Shown piece after piece: positions 12,239 through 20,427 of a DNA stretch of 48,941 bases; position 1 is the first letter of the stretch; every line of letters starts with the position of its first letter. Both the position numbers and the translations under genes were made by a program. The notes beneath the pieces were generated by a model that saw nothing but the letters and a program-made list of their open reading frames with translations, was not told the DNA's origin and did not search any database. Origin of the DNA: Gammaproteobacteria bacterium (GTDB lineage: Bacteria > Pseudomonadota > Gammaproteobacteria > SZUA-229); the NCBI GenBank assembly GCA_026995045.1, contig JALWPK010000206.1, forward strand, positions 1 through 48,941, in the 5' to 3' direction.

Positions 12239-13543
12239 CTACAATGAGCATACTGTGTCAGCCATAGATTTCAGGTGAGCAGCATCGCCATCAAGGTCTT
12301 CAAAGGCATAAGGATTGAGAAACTGGCGCCCCCACAGGAAGGCGCGGTCTGTAGCGGTTAGCCCCGCTTCGTTGCACACGGCATCCCAGTGCCTGGCAAT
12401 GCTGTTGATTTGGTGTTCCACGATGGCAATCGCCTCCGCACGGGACAACAGAAAATGCGCCGAGGCCTTCAGGCAGGACGAAATCCGGCTCATGCGATCA
12501 TCGCCGACGATCAGCATGGCTTGTGTGGCTTCGTTACCAGTCCGGTTTTGCGGACAGATGTCGTAGGCCGGGGTCAGGTGAAGCATTTCCCCATCCCAGA
12601 AGGCCGCATGATTACGCGCATGGTCATCAGTATTGCCACACAGAATGTTAAAGACAATGCGCGAGAAAAGCTCACGTAATGTGGCCGATGCATCGGCGAA
12701 ACGATGGCGAATAAGTTCCGCCAGATCTTCGTAGCTGGCATAACGCGCCATCATCTCATCAAGCGCTAACATGGTAAGTGCAGAAACCATGATTTTCCGT
12801 TGCCACCCTGCCTCGGAATGTACACGGTCGAAACGCTCGACCAGAAGCACGTCTTTGTTCAGGGAACGGGTAAGCGAAACATTCGCCACATTCAGCCCGC
12901 ACAGGCTTGCAAGCCGCATGGCGATAAACTCGGCTCTGACGACACTGTAAACATCTGTCGTAGAAGAAAACTTGGCGATATATTTCTTGTTTCCATCATC
13001 AATCTGCGCCTTTGGCCGCGCACCACCAAGAGAAGTACCGTGCTGTAAAGCCTGATCAAGTTCAGGGCTCAACGGCTGCCCCTTCTCAATATACTCGGCT
13101 GCGCTCACAAGCTGCTCAAGGGTGGCGTTCGTTGTTCCGCGTGGCACATACTCGATGGGCGAGCGCTGAAAATCCAGAGCGCCGATACGGTCCGAGCCGG
13201 ATTCGAGCAAGTAGGTCAACTCGTCAAGCTGAGTGACTTCGACCTCAGCGCCTTTGGCGCCGAGTTTTCTGTTAATAATGACACGACGTCCCCAGGCATC
13301 CGGTGAACCATCGCGTATGCAGGCAGGCATATGCAATCCTGGCAACAAGGGGATTGCTCCCGATTGCAAAGGCAGCTCAGGTGAATAAAGAGGAATGGCA
13401 TTCTCTCGGGCAAGATAGCTCTTGCCATAGTTGAAAATCAGATACTCACCTTCAGCCGTTAACTTACCCGCCACGACCGGCTCGATGGCGCCGGGCAGCC
13501 ATACCCATACAAATGCTTCACTGTAAGCCACTTTAGAATTCAT
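12239..13543 (-). CDS. hipA: HipA family toxin, Ser/Thr kinase
   Basis: The 434-residue product has the normal HipA length. It shows an N-terminal HipA_N region (about 1-110), a Gly-rich loop SLGGARPK near 171-178 that carries the usual autophosphorylation Ser, an NTDDHARN catalytic loop near 304-311, and a PAYDI metal-binding segment near 325-329. The kinase core looks intact. HipA kinases arrest growth, E. coli HipA by phosphorylating glutamyl-tRNA synthetase; the target here is unknown. The start chosen is ATG 13543, with GGTGG a few bases upstream; the adjacent ATG 13546 is equally possible. It overlaps hipB by 11 bases, giving the usual antitoxin-first coupled order. Confidence 0.88.
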   Translation of the reverse strand: MNSKVAYSEAFVWVWLPGAIEPVVAGKLTAEGEYLIFNYGKSYLARENAIPLYSPELPLQSGAIPLLPGLHMPACIRDGSPDAWGRRVIINRKLGAKGAEVEVTQLDELTYLLESGSDRIGALDFQRSPIEYVPRGTTNATLEQLVSAAEYIEKGQPLSPELDQALQHGTSLGGARPKAQIDDGNKKYIAKFSSTTDVYSVVRAEFIAMRLASLCGLNVANVSLTRSLNKDVLLVERFDRVHSEAGWQRKIMVSALTMLALDEMMARYASYEDLAELIRHRFADASATLRELFSRIVFNILCGNTDDHARNHAAFWDGEMLHLTPAYDICPQNRTGNEATQAMLIVGDDRMSRISSCLKASAHFLLSRAEAIAIVEHQINSIARHWDAVCNEAGLTATDRAFLWGRQFLNPYAFEDLDGDAAHLKSMADTVCSL

Positions 13544-13865
13544 CATCCACCGACTTTCTACGCTTACGTACGGTACTCGGTAACAAGGCCAGCTTGTCAT
13601 CCGCACGGGCGATGTGAGCGGTTAGCGAGCTGCGTTCCTGATCGAACAAGGGAACCCCGACCAACACCGCCACCTCGAACACCAACCCGATGGCAACGCG
13701 CAAGTCACCCTTTTCGATTTTCTGGAGCGTCGCCCGCGAGATACCGGCTCGAGAGGCAAGCTCATGCTCAGTCCATCTGCGCTGCTTGCGCCCAAGCCGG
13801 ATCTGCCTGGCCAGCAGAGTTGCCGCCTCACGGGTGTACCGGGAATAGGTTCTCTCTATTGCCAT
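13533..13865 (-). CDS. hipB: HipB-type antitoxin, XRE family
   Basis: The 110-residue product has an XRE helix-turn-helix at about 18-75 (QIRLGRKQRRWTEHELASRAGISRATLQKIEKGD), followed by a tail rich in Lys and Arg and ending in acidic residues. It should bind the HipA encoded next to it and repress the pair from palindromes just upstream. The C-terminal tail probably contacts the toxin or is the degradation tag, as in HipB of E. coli; this is by analogy. The stop overlaps the hipA start. Confidence 0.88.
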   Translation of the reverse strand: MAIERTYSRYTREAATLLARQIRLGRKQRRWTEHELASRAGISRATLQKIEKGDLRVAIGLVFEVAVLVGVPLFDQERSSLTAHIARADDKLALLPSTVRKRRKSVDDEF

Positions 13866-13880
13866 CTAATTCACCAGATT

Positions 13881-14003
13881 TGACCATAATAATAGTCACA
13901 ACATTATTTAATGACTATATTAATATCCATTCCTGACGCCAAAGTCAAGAAGAATTGACTGTAAAAATGACCATGAAGGCACTATACGACCATTATATTG
14001 GTC
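13881..14003 (-). promoter_or_regulatory. Cluster of palindromic operators in front of hipBA
   Basis: Related palindromes lie in the AT-rich gap. TGACCATAATAATAGTCA (13881-13898) is an imperfect dyad with TGAC/GTCA ends. ATAGTCA (13892-13898) pairs perfectly with TGACTAT (13912-13918). GACCATTATATTGGTC (13988-14003) is a 16-bp near-perfect dyad. TGACCAT also occurs at 13968-13974. Sharing the TGAC(C/T)AT half-site points to one dimeric repressor, most simply HipB. The first two lie where the hipB promoter should be; the last lies directly before the truncated second hipA. Confidence 0.55.
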
Positions 14004-14010
14004 ATTTTGA

Positions 14011-14823
14011 ATCTCTCAGGCCTTGCTGCATATCCTGGCGGTTGGCGCCTCGGCAGGTGGCGCGCGCGCCAAAGCGGTCATCGCATTCAATGAAACCACC
14101 GGCGAAGTCAAATCCGGGCAGTCCGAAGCACCGCCCGGCTTTAGCCACTGGCTGCTCAAGTTTGATGGCGCCGGCGACATCGAACTCGGTGAAACCCGGG
14201 GGTATGGCAGAATCGAATATGCCTACTCCCTGATGGCCCGCGCAGCGGGCATCACAATGATGCCTTGCCGCCTGCTGGAAGAACACGGCCGCGCACACTT
14301 CATGACGCGCCGCTTCGACCGGGTGGGAAATGAAAAACTGCACATGCAGTCACTGTGTGCGCTGGCGCATTATGATTTCAACCTGCCCGGCGCATACAGT
14401 TATGAACAGGCATTGATGATCATGCGCCGCATGAAGATGCCCAAAAGCGAGCAGCTGGAACTGTACCGCCGGATGGTGTTTAACGTCATGGCCCGCAACC
14501 TGGACGACCACACCAAAAACATCGCCTTCCTGATGGATCAGCAAGGGCAGTGGCGGCTCTCCCCCGCCTTCGATGTGAGCTACGCGCACAACCCGAAAGG
14601 GCAATGGACTAATGCTCACCAGATGAGCATCAATGGGAAACGCCATGACATTACCCTGCCAGACCTGCAAGCCGTCGCAGAGAACGCTGATCTCACACGC
14701 GCCGATAAGGTTATACAAGATGTGCGCGATGCGGTAACAAATTGGCGAGATTATGCCAAAGAGGCTGGGGTGCCGGATGCGAGTGCCGAGCAGATAGGCG
14801 CAGTGTTATTGCCTTTAAAATAG
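14011..14823 (+). pseudogene. 5'-truncated second HipA kinase
   Basis: The frame opens after a TGA at 14008 and reads ISQALLHILAVGASAGGARAK, which in complete HipA proteins lies roughly 150 residues from the N-terminus. What remains (about 266 residues from TTG 14023) includes the Gly-rich GASAGGARAK loop, the RRFDR segment, the NLDDHTKN catalytic loop and SPAFDV. The kinase core motifs are present, but the N-terminal domain, a normal start and any partner hipB are missing. It is divergent from hipBA and only distantly similar to that HipA. It could be a pseudogene or, less likely, a free kinase core. Confidence 0.75.
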
Positions 14824-14949
14824 TGAAATTAGCAGCCGAATAATCATTGGTACTTCGAGTTTTCGATAGTTGCTATCCAATACACACTGACTGAAAAAGG
14901 ATCAGTTATCAATAATGTAGAACAACATACAAATAAAACTTCTGCAAGA

Positions 14950-15774
14950 TCACAATATGCCATAGTCGATATTTCGTGGGCATACATCCTTTAGTGGACA
15001 TGGGCCATCCTCATCATCATCGTCAACTTCACAATAAGCATATTCTGCCTGACACCATATTTTCCCTACAAGGAAAGCAGACTCATCCAATGCACCCGGG
15101 TATTTAGGCGAGAGGCTTCTCGCTTGTTCAATGATAGATCGCCTAACCTCTGACACCCGGTACATTTTCTTTCGTGATGGTGGATCTATAATTCCAGAAC
15201 GTAGAAATACCCGAGCGACATGCCTATCAACAGCAATATCGATTTTTTCCCACCCCTTCAAATGAACACCGTAGTATGTAACAAGCAAGCGAACTAACAT
15301 GTTTGATATTTTTTGGCCTATTCCATTGAATGCTCGGAGACGCTTAATTACTTCCTTTGCATCCGGCTTGTCACGCTTCCAAATGTTTTTCGCAGATCCC
15401 TGGTATTCATGCTGCAACTTTTTCGCAGCGCTCTTTACACGATCAGCCATTCTGTTTGGAAACCTATGTAAGGCTGGTGAATCGCCGTTTCTAGCGATTG
15501 ACTTAGCTAATTTTGATTTCGGTGTTCTCTCCAGTTTTCTAATATCGAGATACCCTAAACGCTTTTTTAGCTTCCTAGGGACTTCCCACGCATCGCGAGC
15601 ATCGATAAGATAGTCAAATAAGCCGGCGAAAAGGAACGCATTTGGATCCTGGCAAAGCAACTTCACTGTTTGTTTATCCAACCCCCATGACGAAAAACCT
15701 GGTTTTTTTAGACGCGCATCAAGCTTCGGACACGGCCTGTACTGGAGTAGTTTTTTAACAATCTTTTTGCTCAT
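14950..15774 (-). CDS. Endonuclease III-like HhH-GPD protein with expanded Fe-S loop
   Basis: The 274-residue protein has a helix-hairpin-helix with the catalytic Lys (FNGIGQK, Lys155) and the GPD-type Asp (AVDRHV, Asp183), the residues used by endonuclease III-type glycosylase/lyases. Near the C-terminus are Cys241, Cys248, Cys259 and Cys265. The outer spacings (six and five residues) match the endonuclease III [4Fe-4S] loop, but the middle gap is ten residues rather than two and contains an acidic DDDDED run. Overall identity to Nth looks low. The gene is AT-rich compared with the rest of the window and lies between the hip locus and the AAA operon, suggesting transfer. The substrate lesion is unknown. 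Confidence 0.75.
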   Translation of the reverse strand: MSKKIVKKLLQYRPCPKLDARLKKPGFSSWGLDKQTVKLLCQDPNAFLFAGLFDYLIDARDAWEVPRKLKKRLGYLDIRKLERTPKSKLAKSIARNGDSPALHRFPNRMADRVKSAAKKLQHEYQGSAKNIWKRDKPDAKEVIKRLRAFNGIGQKISNMLVRLLVTYYGVHLKGWEKIDIAVDRHVARVFLRSGIIDPPSRKKMYRVSEVRRSIIEQARSLSPKYPGALDESAFLVGKIWCQAEYAYCEVDDDDEDGPCPLKDVCPRNIDYGIL

Positions 15775-15980
15775 ATTTGCGTCTCCCGCATCGCGTACAT
15801 GCTCTCGATAATCTACACGCTACATTGCTACAATATTACTGTCTCCCGGTCAAGCTTTTTTATATGAAACAGCACACCCTGGATTTTAGTATACATTTTC
15901 TACGACAAACAGTTTATCCCTACTATGTGCCTGATATTGGCACTAGGAACCTTAAGAAGCTTACGATTCTTGCATTGCAA

Positions 15981-16667
15981 TTACTCAGAATTTTCACTGC
16001 CATTTTTGGGTATAAATAACCAAAGCGACAATCTCGTTTTGCTTCCCAATCCCGCATCCATACAATAACCTGCATGAAAATGCTTGATCGGCGCATTTGC
16101 AGACTCACGAACATGTGACGAAATCAACTCTTTTGCTTCATGCAACGAAAACCCTGACTCTAGCGTTGTCGATACCTCATTGAAAAAATCCACCCCGTAA
16201 TTATCCATACCCGTGGACGCAACAGCAAATACTGATCTGGCTCGGTCTATATCATAGCCGCAGGCCTTTAGATGAGGCACAACGTCTTCCTTCCAGAAAG
16301 CAGCAAACGGTTTGTCTGGTGTGCTGGTCATTGATGCATAGCCAAGCTGAAAGGGCGCTGATGGCATCGCTTCGTAAAGCAGTCCCATATTGGCGTTCAG
16401 AAAGAATGTGCCCGGCGCACACGGGTCGAAATTGACGCGGATGATGTCAAGCAGCGATTCAAGGAATTCTGAAGGCCTGGCGAACTGGCTTGCCGCCTGA
16501 AAGCCGGTCTTGCCATCCTCCTCCAGGTATCGAGTGACACCATCCTCACTAACAGGCTCTAAATCATGCTCTTTTGAAAGCTCGAACAATTCATGCAGTT
16601 CCTGCATAACCGCCATGAGTTTCTGACGGAACAGCCTGGGCGCATTGATGTTGGCGGGCGTATTCAT
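15981..16667 (-). CDS. Unknown 228-residue protein, divergent from the AAA operon
   Basis: The start chosen is ATG 16667 (MNTPANINAPRLFRQKL); the frame is open further upstream, but that part reads as non-coding sequence and overlaps the divergent gene. The product is soluble, with an amphipathic N-terminal helix, a middle region FFLNANMGLLYEAMP, and a C-terminal KHFHAGYCMDAGLGSKTRLSLWLF segment. No signal peptide, ATP motif or nuclease motif is evident, and I recognise no family. It shares an intergenic region of about 155 bases with the AAA/DUF2779/WYL operon, so it may be co-regulated with it. Confidence 0.6.
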   Translation of the reverse strand: MNTPANINAPRLFRQKLMAVMQELHELFELSKEHDLEPVSEDGVTRYLEEDGKTGFQAASQFARPSEFLESLLDIIRVNFDPCAPGTFFLNANMGLLYEAMPSAPFQLGYASMTSTPDKPFAAFWKEDVVPHLKACGYDIDRARSVFAVASTGMDNYGVDFFNEVSTTLESGFSLHEAKELISSHVRESANAPIKHFHAGYCMDAGLGSKTRLSLWLFIPKNGSENSE

Positions 16668-16763
16668 TCTGGCAAAACCGTTGGCGGTTGTCGGGTTATC
16701 GTGTCCAGTAAGATGAACATTATCAAATCGGTCACAGCGCAACAATGCCGATCCCCGTCTACC

Positions 16764-16780
16764 GCGACGTATACTGTCGC
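16764..16780 (+). promoter_or_regulatory. Inverted repeat GCGAC-N7-GTCGC before the AAA operon
   Basis: Five-base arms at 16764-16768 and 16776-16780 flank GTATACT, 42 bases before the AAA gene start and between two divergent genes. A -10-like TACAAT follows at 16791-16796. It is a candidate operator for the WYL regulator encoded in the operon; this is inference from position. Confidence 0.35.
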
Positions 16781-16822
16781 ACCTGCGATGTACAATGATC
16801 TCCACAAAGTCAGGAGATGCCA

Positions 16823-18955
16823 ATGCGATACAAGAGAGTTCATTTGTGTGACATGGCCCACAGCCACCCACTTGCGGCCCCATCCCCGGATTTCATCAAG
16901 CTGTGGGTGATGCGCGCACTATTTGATTTGCAGACTTACCGGCGCTACGCCAAAAATATCGATGACTACAGCCCGCGCCTGGCGCAGATGCTGGATGCGG
17001 AAGCGTACTATCATGATGACGACCGCAAGGTCGGGGATGTCATTCGCCACCTTGAGCAGGTTCGTGCTGATGTCTTTCCAACGCTTCACGATACGGTGAC
17101 CTTGCCGCACCTGGTACGTAATGTGCGCTGTATCGCCGATGTCGCGGGGTTTACCGAGGCGGAGGTCAGCCTGCTCCAGTTCACCATCCTGCTGCATAGT
17201 GACGCCCTGGTTGGCAGTATATCGCCACTACTGGGCGATATGACCCGGCCCGAGAGTTATCGCGCCCTGTCTGTCATGCTTGATCTCCCGCGCAAGGCCA
17301 TCCGGAATGCTTTGCTGCCAGACAGCGCATTGATGCAAACTGGTCTGCTGACTACCTGTAAACACGGAACTGCCGCTCTGGAGGATTTGCTAACACTCGA
17401 ATGCGATGAGCTTATCGATCTCGTCTACAACCGTGTGGCCAACCCGGTGGACTGGATTCTGAAGCACAAGGTGATTCACGCCGGCAAGGCAGATTTGCAG
17501 CTTGCCGATTTTGTCCACCTGGAACAGCCACTGCAGATGTTGACCGCCTATTTGCGTCGCGCCATCGAAACGCACAAGCCGGGCGTCAATATTTTGCTTT
17601 ACGGCCCGCCCGGCACCGGCAAGACCCAGCTCACGCGGGTGCTGGCCAAACAGCTGGGGTGCAAGCTGTATGAAATCGCCGGTGAAGATGAAGACGGCGA
17701 CCCGGTAAGTGGGCCCAGGCGCCTGGGCATGTTTCGTGTCGCGCAATCTTTCGCCAAGCCTGGCAGCACGGTGTTTGCCTTCGAGGAAATCAACGATGTG
17801 TTGTCCGAGTCGCCGTTTGATTTCTTTATCGGCAAGGCGGGGGGAACCGTCAGCAAGGCGGCCATCGTCCGCATTCTGGAGACCAACCGGATACCGACCA
17901 TCTGGGTGTCGAATTACATCGACCACCTTGATCCCGCCTATTTGCGGCGATTCGATGTGGTGCTGCACATGCCCAGCCCACCACTGTCTCAACGCCAGAA
18001 AATCCTCCAGCGCGCCTGCAGGGACATCGCGCCGAAGACCTGCATCAAACGCCTGGCGCAATATGAAGAGATAACACCGGCGGTGGTCACCCGCGCCGCA
18101 TCCGTGGTGCGCGCTGTCGGCGACGAGCTGGACGGAACGGACAAGGCGCAAGCGCTGGAGCAGCTGGTGCAGAGCACCTTGCGGGCGCAGGGACACCGAT
18201 TGCGCCTGGGACAGGCCGCCGATTCCCATCCGGATTATTATGCGCCCGAGTACAGCAATACCGACCTCGATGCAAATGAACTGGTGGACGGCTTGCGCCG
18301 CGCGGGCGAGGCCAGACTGTGCCTGTATGGCCCGCCGGGTACCGGCAAGACCGCTTTCGGCCAGTGGCTGGCGAAGCAGCTCGACAAGCCGCTGAGCGTC
18401 AAGCGCGCCTCGGATTTGCTCTCGCCCTATGTCGGCGAGGCCGAGATGAACATGGCCGCCGCTTTCGATACGGCAGCACGCGATGACGCAGTATTGATGA
18501 TTGATGAAGTCGACAGTTTTTTGCAAAACCGTGCTGGCGCACATCGTTCGTGGGAAGTGACCCAGGTCAACGAGTTTTTGACACAACTGGAACACTATCA
18601 CGGTATTTTCATTGCCTCGACCAATCTGATGGAGGGGCTGGATCCGGCCGCCATGCGGCGTTTTGACATCAAGGCGAAGTTTGATTACCTTCGTCCGGAG
18701 CAGGCGTGGCGGCTGTTTGTCCGCTTGTGCCAACGCCTCAGGCTTTCCACCAGGAGCAAGCGCTTGCAGACCCGGCTGGAAGCTATCGCCTGTTTGACGC
18801 CGGGAGATTTTGCCGTCATCGCGCGCACCCACCGCTTTCGTCCGTTTGACAGCGCCGCTGCGGTTATCGATGCGCTGGCGCAGGAGTGCAGCCACAAACC
18901 GGATGCACAACCGCATGCCATCGGCTTTGTCCAGCAAGGAGAAAAAGCATGTTGA
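16823..18955 (+). CDS. Double AAA-domain ATPase
   Basis: The 710-residue protein has an N-terminal helical region (about 1-230) of unknown fold followed by two AAA modules. AAA-1 has Walker A GPPGTGKT at 261-268, Walker B FAFEE at 318-322 with Glu in place of the usual Asp, a sensor-1 Asn (WVSNY) and LRRFD. AAA-2 has Walker A GPPGTGKT at 503-510, an intact Walker B MIDE at 559-562, sensor-1 STN and MRRFD. The start chosen is ATG 16823, six bases after AGGAG; an ATG at 16817 directly abuts that site and is less likely. It overlaps the next gene by seven bases. The domain order recalls Cdc48-like machines, but the N-domain is different. The likely role is ATP-driven remodelling of protein or nucleic acid for the nuclease beside it. 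Confidence 0.8.
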   Translation: MRYKRVHLCDMAHSHPLAAPSPDFIKLWVMRALFDLQTYRRYAKNIDDYSPRLAQMLDAEAYYHDDDRKVGDVIRHLEQVRADVFPTLHDTVTLPHLVRNVRCIADVAGFTEAEVSLLQFTILLHSDALVGSISPLLGDMTRPESYRALSVMLDLPRKAIRNALLPDSALMQTGLLTTCKHGTAALEDLLTLECDELIDLVYNRVANPVDWILKHKVIHAGKADLQLADFVHLEQPLQMLTAYLRRAIETHKPGVNILLYGPPGTGKTQLTRVLAKQLGCKLYEIAGEDEDGDPVSGPRRLGMFRVAQSFAKPGSTVFAFEEINDVLSESPFDFFIGKAGGTVSKAAIVRILETNRIPTIWVSNYIDHLDPAYLRRFDVVLHMPSPPLSQRQKILQRACRDIAPKTCIKRLAQYEEITPAVVTRAASVVRAVGDELDGTDKAQALEQLVQSTLRAQGHRLRLGQAADSHPDYYAPEYSNTDLDANELVDGLRRAGEARLCLYGPPGTGKTAFGQWLAKQLDKPLSVKRASDLLSPYVGEAEMNMAAAFDTAARDDAVLMIDEVDSFLQNRAGAHRSWEVTQVNEFLTQLEHYHGIFIASTNLMEGLDPAAMRRFDIKAKFDYLRPEQAWRLFVRLCQRLRLSTRSKRLQTRLEAIACLTPGDFAVIARTHRFRPFDSAAAVIDALAQECSHKPDAQPHAIGFVQQGEKAC

Positions 18956-20421
18956 CCAAATCCGCCATCCTCGCCCACAGGCAATGCCCCAAACGCCTGT
19001 GGCTGCAAACCCATCGCCCCGAACTGGCTGTCGAGGATGAAGATGACACCATGCAGCAGATAAACGGCATACGAATCGGGGAAGTTGCGCGCGGTCTGTA
19101 CGGCAAAGGGCATCTGATTACAGCGTATGATGCCGAGAGAGCGCTGGCAGAGACGGCTGAACGCCTGTCTGCACAGGATGGCGCATTGTTTGAGGCGGCA
19201 TTTTACCACGATGACGTGCTGGTGCGCGCGGATATACTGAAACCCGGCGCGAAATCAAATAAGAACAGCTATGAGCTAATCGAAGTGAAATCCGGCTCAA
19301 GTCTAAAAGATACCTATATTGAGGATGCGGCGCTCCAGGCCTGGGTCATCACACAAAGTGGCGCGCCGCTCAAGGCCACCCGCATTGCCTGCGTCGATAC
19401 GGATTTTGTCTATCAGGGTGACGGCTGCTATGACGGCTTGCTGCAAACCGTCGATATTACCGCGCAGGCAAAGGACATCGGCAAGGCTGTACCGGGCTGG
19501 ATCAAGGCGGCGCATAACACACTGGCGGAGGACGAGCCGGACATTGCGCCCGGCGAACAGTGTCAGGCCCCCTGGCCCTGTCCATTCGTGGATTATTGCT
19601 GTCAGGAGGAGAGTGATGAGGTCATTTACGAACCGACCGTGCTGCCCGGCAGGGACGGCAAGGCGCTGGGGCGTGAGCTGATCGCACAAGGCTACGACGA
19701 TTTGCGCGATGTGCCGGGCAAGCTGCTGGAAAAACCGCTGCACCAGCGCATCTGGCGCGCCAGCCGCAGCGGCAGGACGGAGCTGGACAATGCCGTCAAA
19801 GCCGTGCTGGATGATTTGCCAACGCCTTTTTATTACCTCGACTTTGAATCCTTCAATCCGGCGGCGCCCCTCTGGAAGGATTCTCGGCCATATCAGCACA
19901 TTGTATTCCAGTGGTCCTGCCACATTGAAAACCGCAACGGCGGGCTGCGCCACGAAGAATGGCTGGCGAAGGGCGACGTTGACCCGCGCCGCGAGTTCGC
20001 TGAAAGCCTGATCCGGGTGGTGAAAAAGCGTGGCGCTATTATTGTGTATTATCAGGGCTTTGAAAAAGCCCGCATCCGCGAGCTGGCGGAACTGTATCCG
20101 GATCTGCAAACCGAGCTGGAAGCAATCAACGCGCGCATCGTGGATTTATTGCCCATTACCCGCGAGCATTATTATCATCCGGCAATGCGCGGCTCCTGGT
20201 CGATCAAGCGGGTGCTGCCGACCATTGCGCCAGAACTGGCCTATGACGAGCTGGCGGTGGGCGATGGCGGCATGGCGATGCAGGCGTTTTATGAGATTAT
20301 TGACCCGGCCACGCCAGCGGAGCGTGTGGCGCAACTGCGGCGCGATTTACTGGTATATTGTGAGCGCGACACTTATGCGATGGTCAGGATAGTGCAACAT
20401 TTTCGAGAACATCAGGGATAA
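18949..20421 (+). CDS. DUF2779 protein: Cas4-like nuclease fused to a DEDD exonuclease
   Basis: The 490-residue protein has two nuclease-like halves. The N-terminal half resembles Cas4/RecB: HRQCPKRLWL with Cys13, then Asp95, EVK at 112-114 as the PD-(D/E)xK core, and a Cys205/Cys211/Cys217-218 cluster that with Cys13 could hold an Fe-S cluster. The second half is DUF2779, with YYLDFESF (Asp298, Glu300) as exonuclease motif I, YYQGFEKARI as motif II, and YCERDTYAM near 479 as the final Asp motif. All key acidic residues appear present. ATG 18949 follows AAGGAG and overlaps the AAA gene, so the two products are made together and may work as a complex. Confidence 0.85.
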   Translation: MLTKSAILAHRQCPKRLWLQTHRPELAVEDEDDTMQQINGIRIGEVARGLYGKGHLITAYDAERALAETAERLSAQDGALFEAAFYHDDVLVRADILKPGAKSNKNSYELIEVKSGSSLKDTYIEDAALQAWVITQSGAPLKATRIACVDTDFVYQGDGCYDGLLQTVDITAQAKDIGKAVPGWIKAAHNTLAEDEPDIAPGEQCQAPWPCPFVDYCCQEESDEVIYEPTVLPGRDGKALGRELIAQGYDDLRDVPGKLLEKPLHQRIWRASRSGRTELDNAVKAVLDDLPTPFYYLDFESFNPAAPLWKDSRPYQHIVFQWSCHIENRNGGLRHEEWLAKGDVDPRREFAESLIRVVKKRGAIIVYYQGFEKARIRELAELYPDLQTELEAINARIVDLLPITREHYYHPAMRGSWSIKRVLPTIAPELAYDELAVGDGGMAMQAFYEIIDPATPAERVAQLRRDLLVYCERDTYAMVRIVQHFREHQG

Positions 20422-20427
20422 GCCGAC

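Noticed and set aside
15777-16019. 80-codon plus-strand frame between the endonuclease-like gene and the unknown gene
   Set aside because: No ribosome site, overlaps the 3' end of the unknown gene and has no recognisable content.
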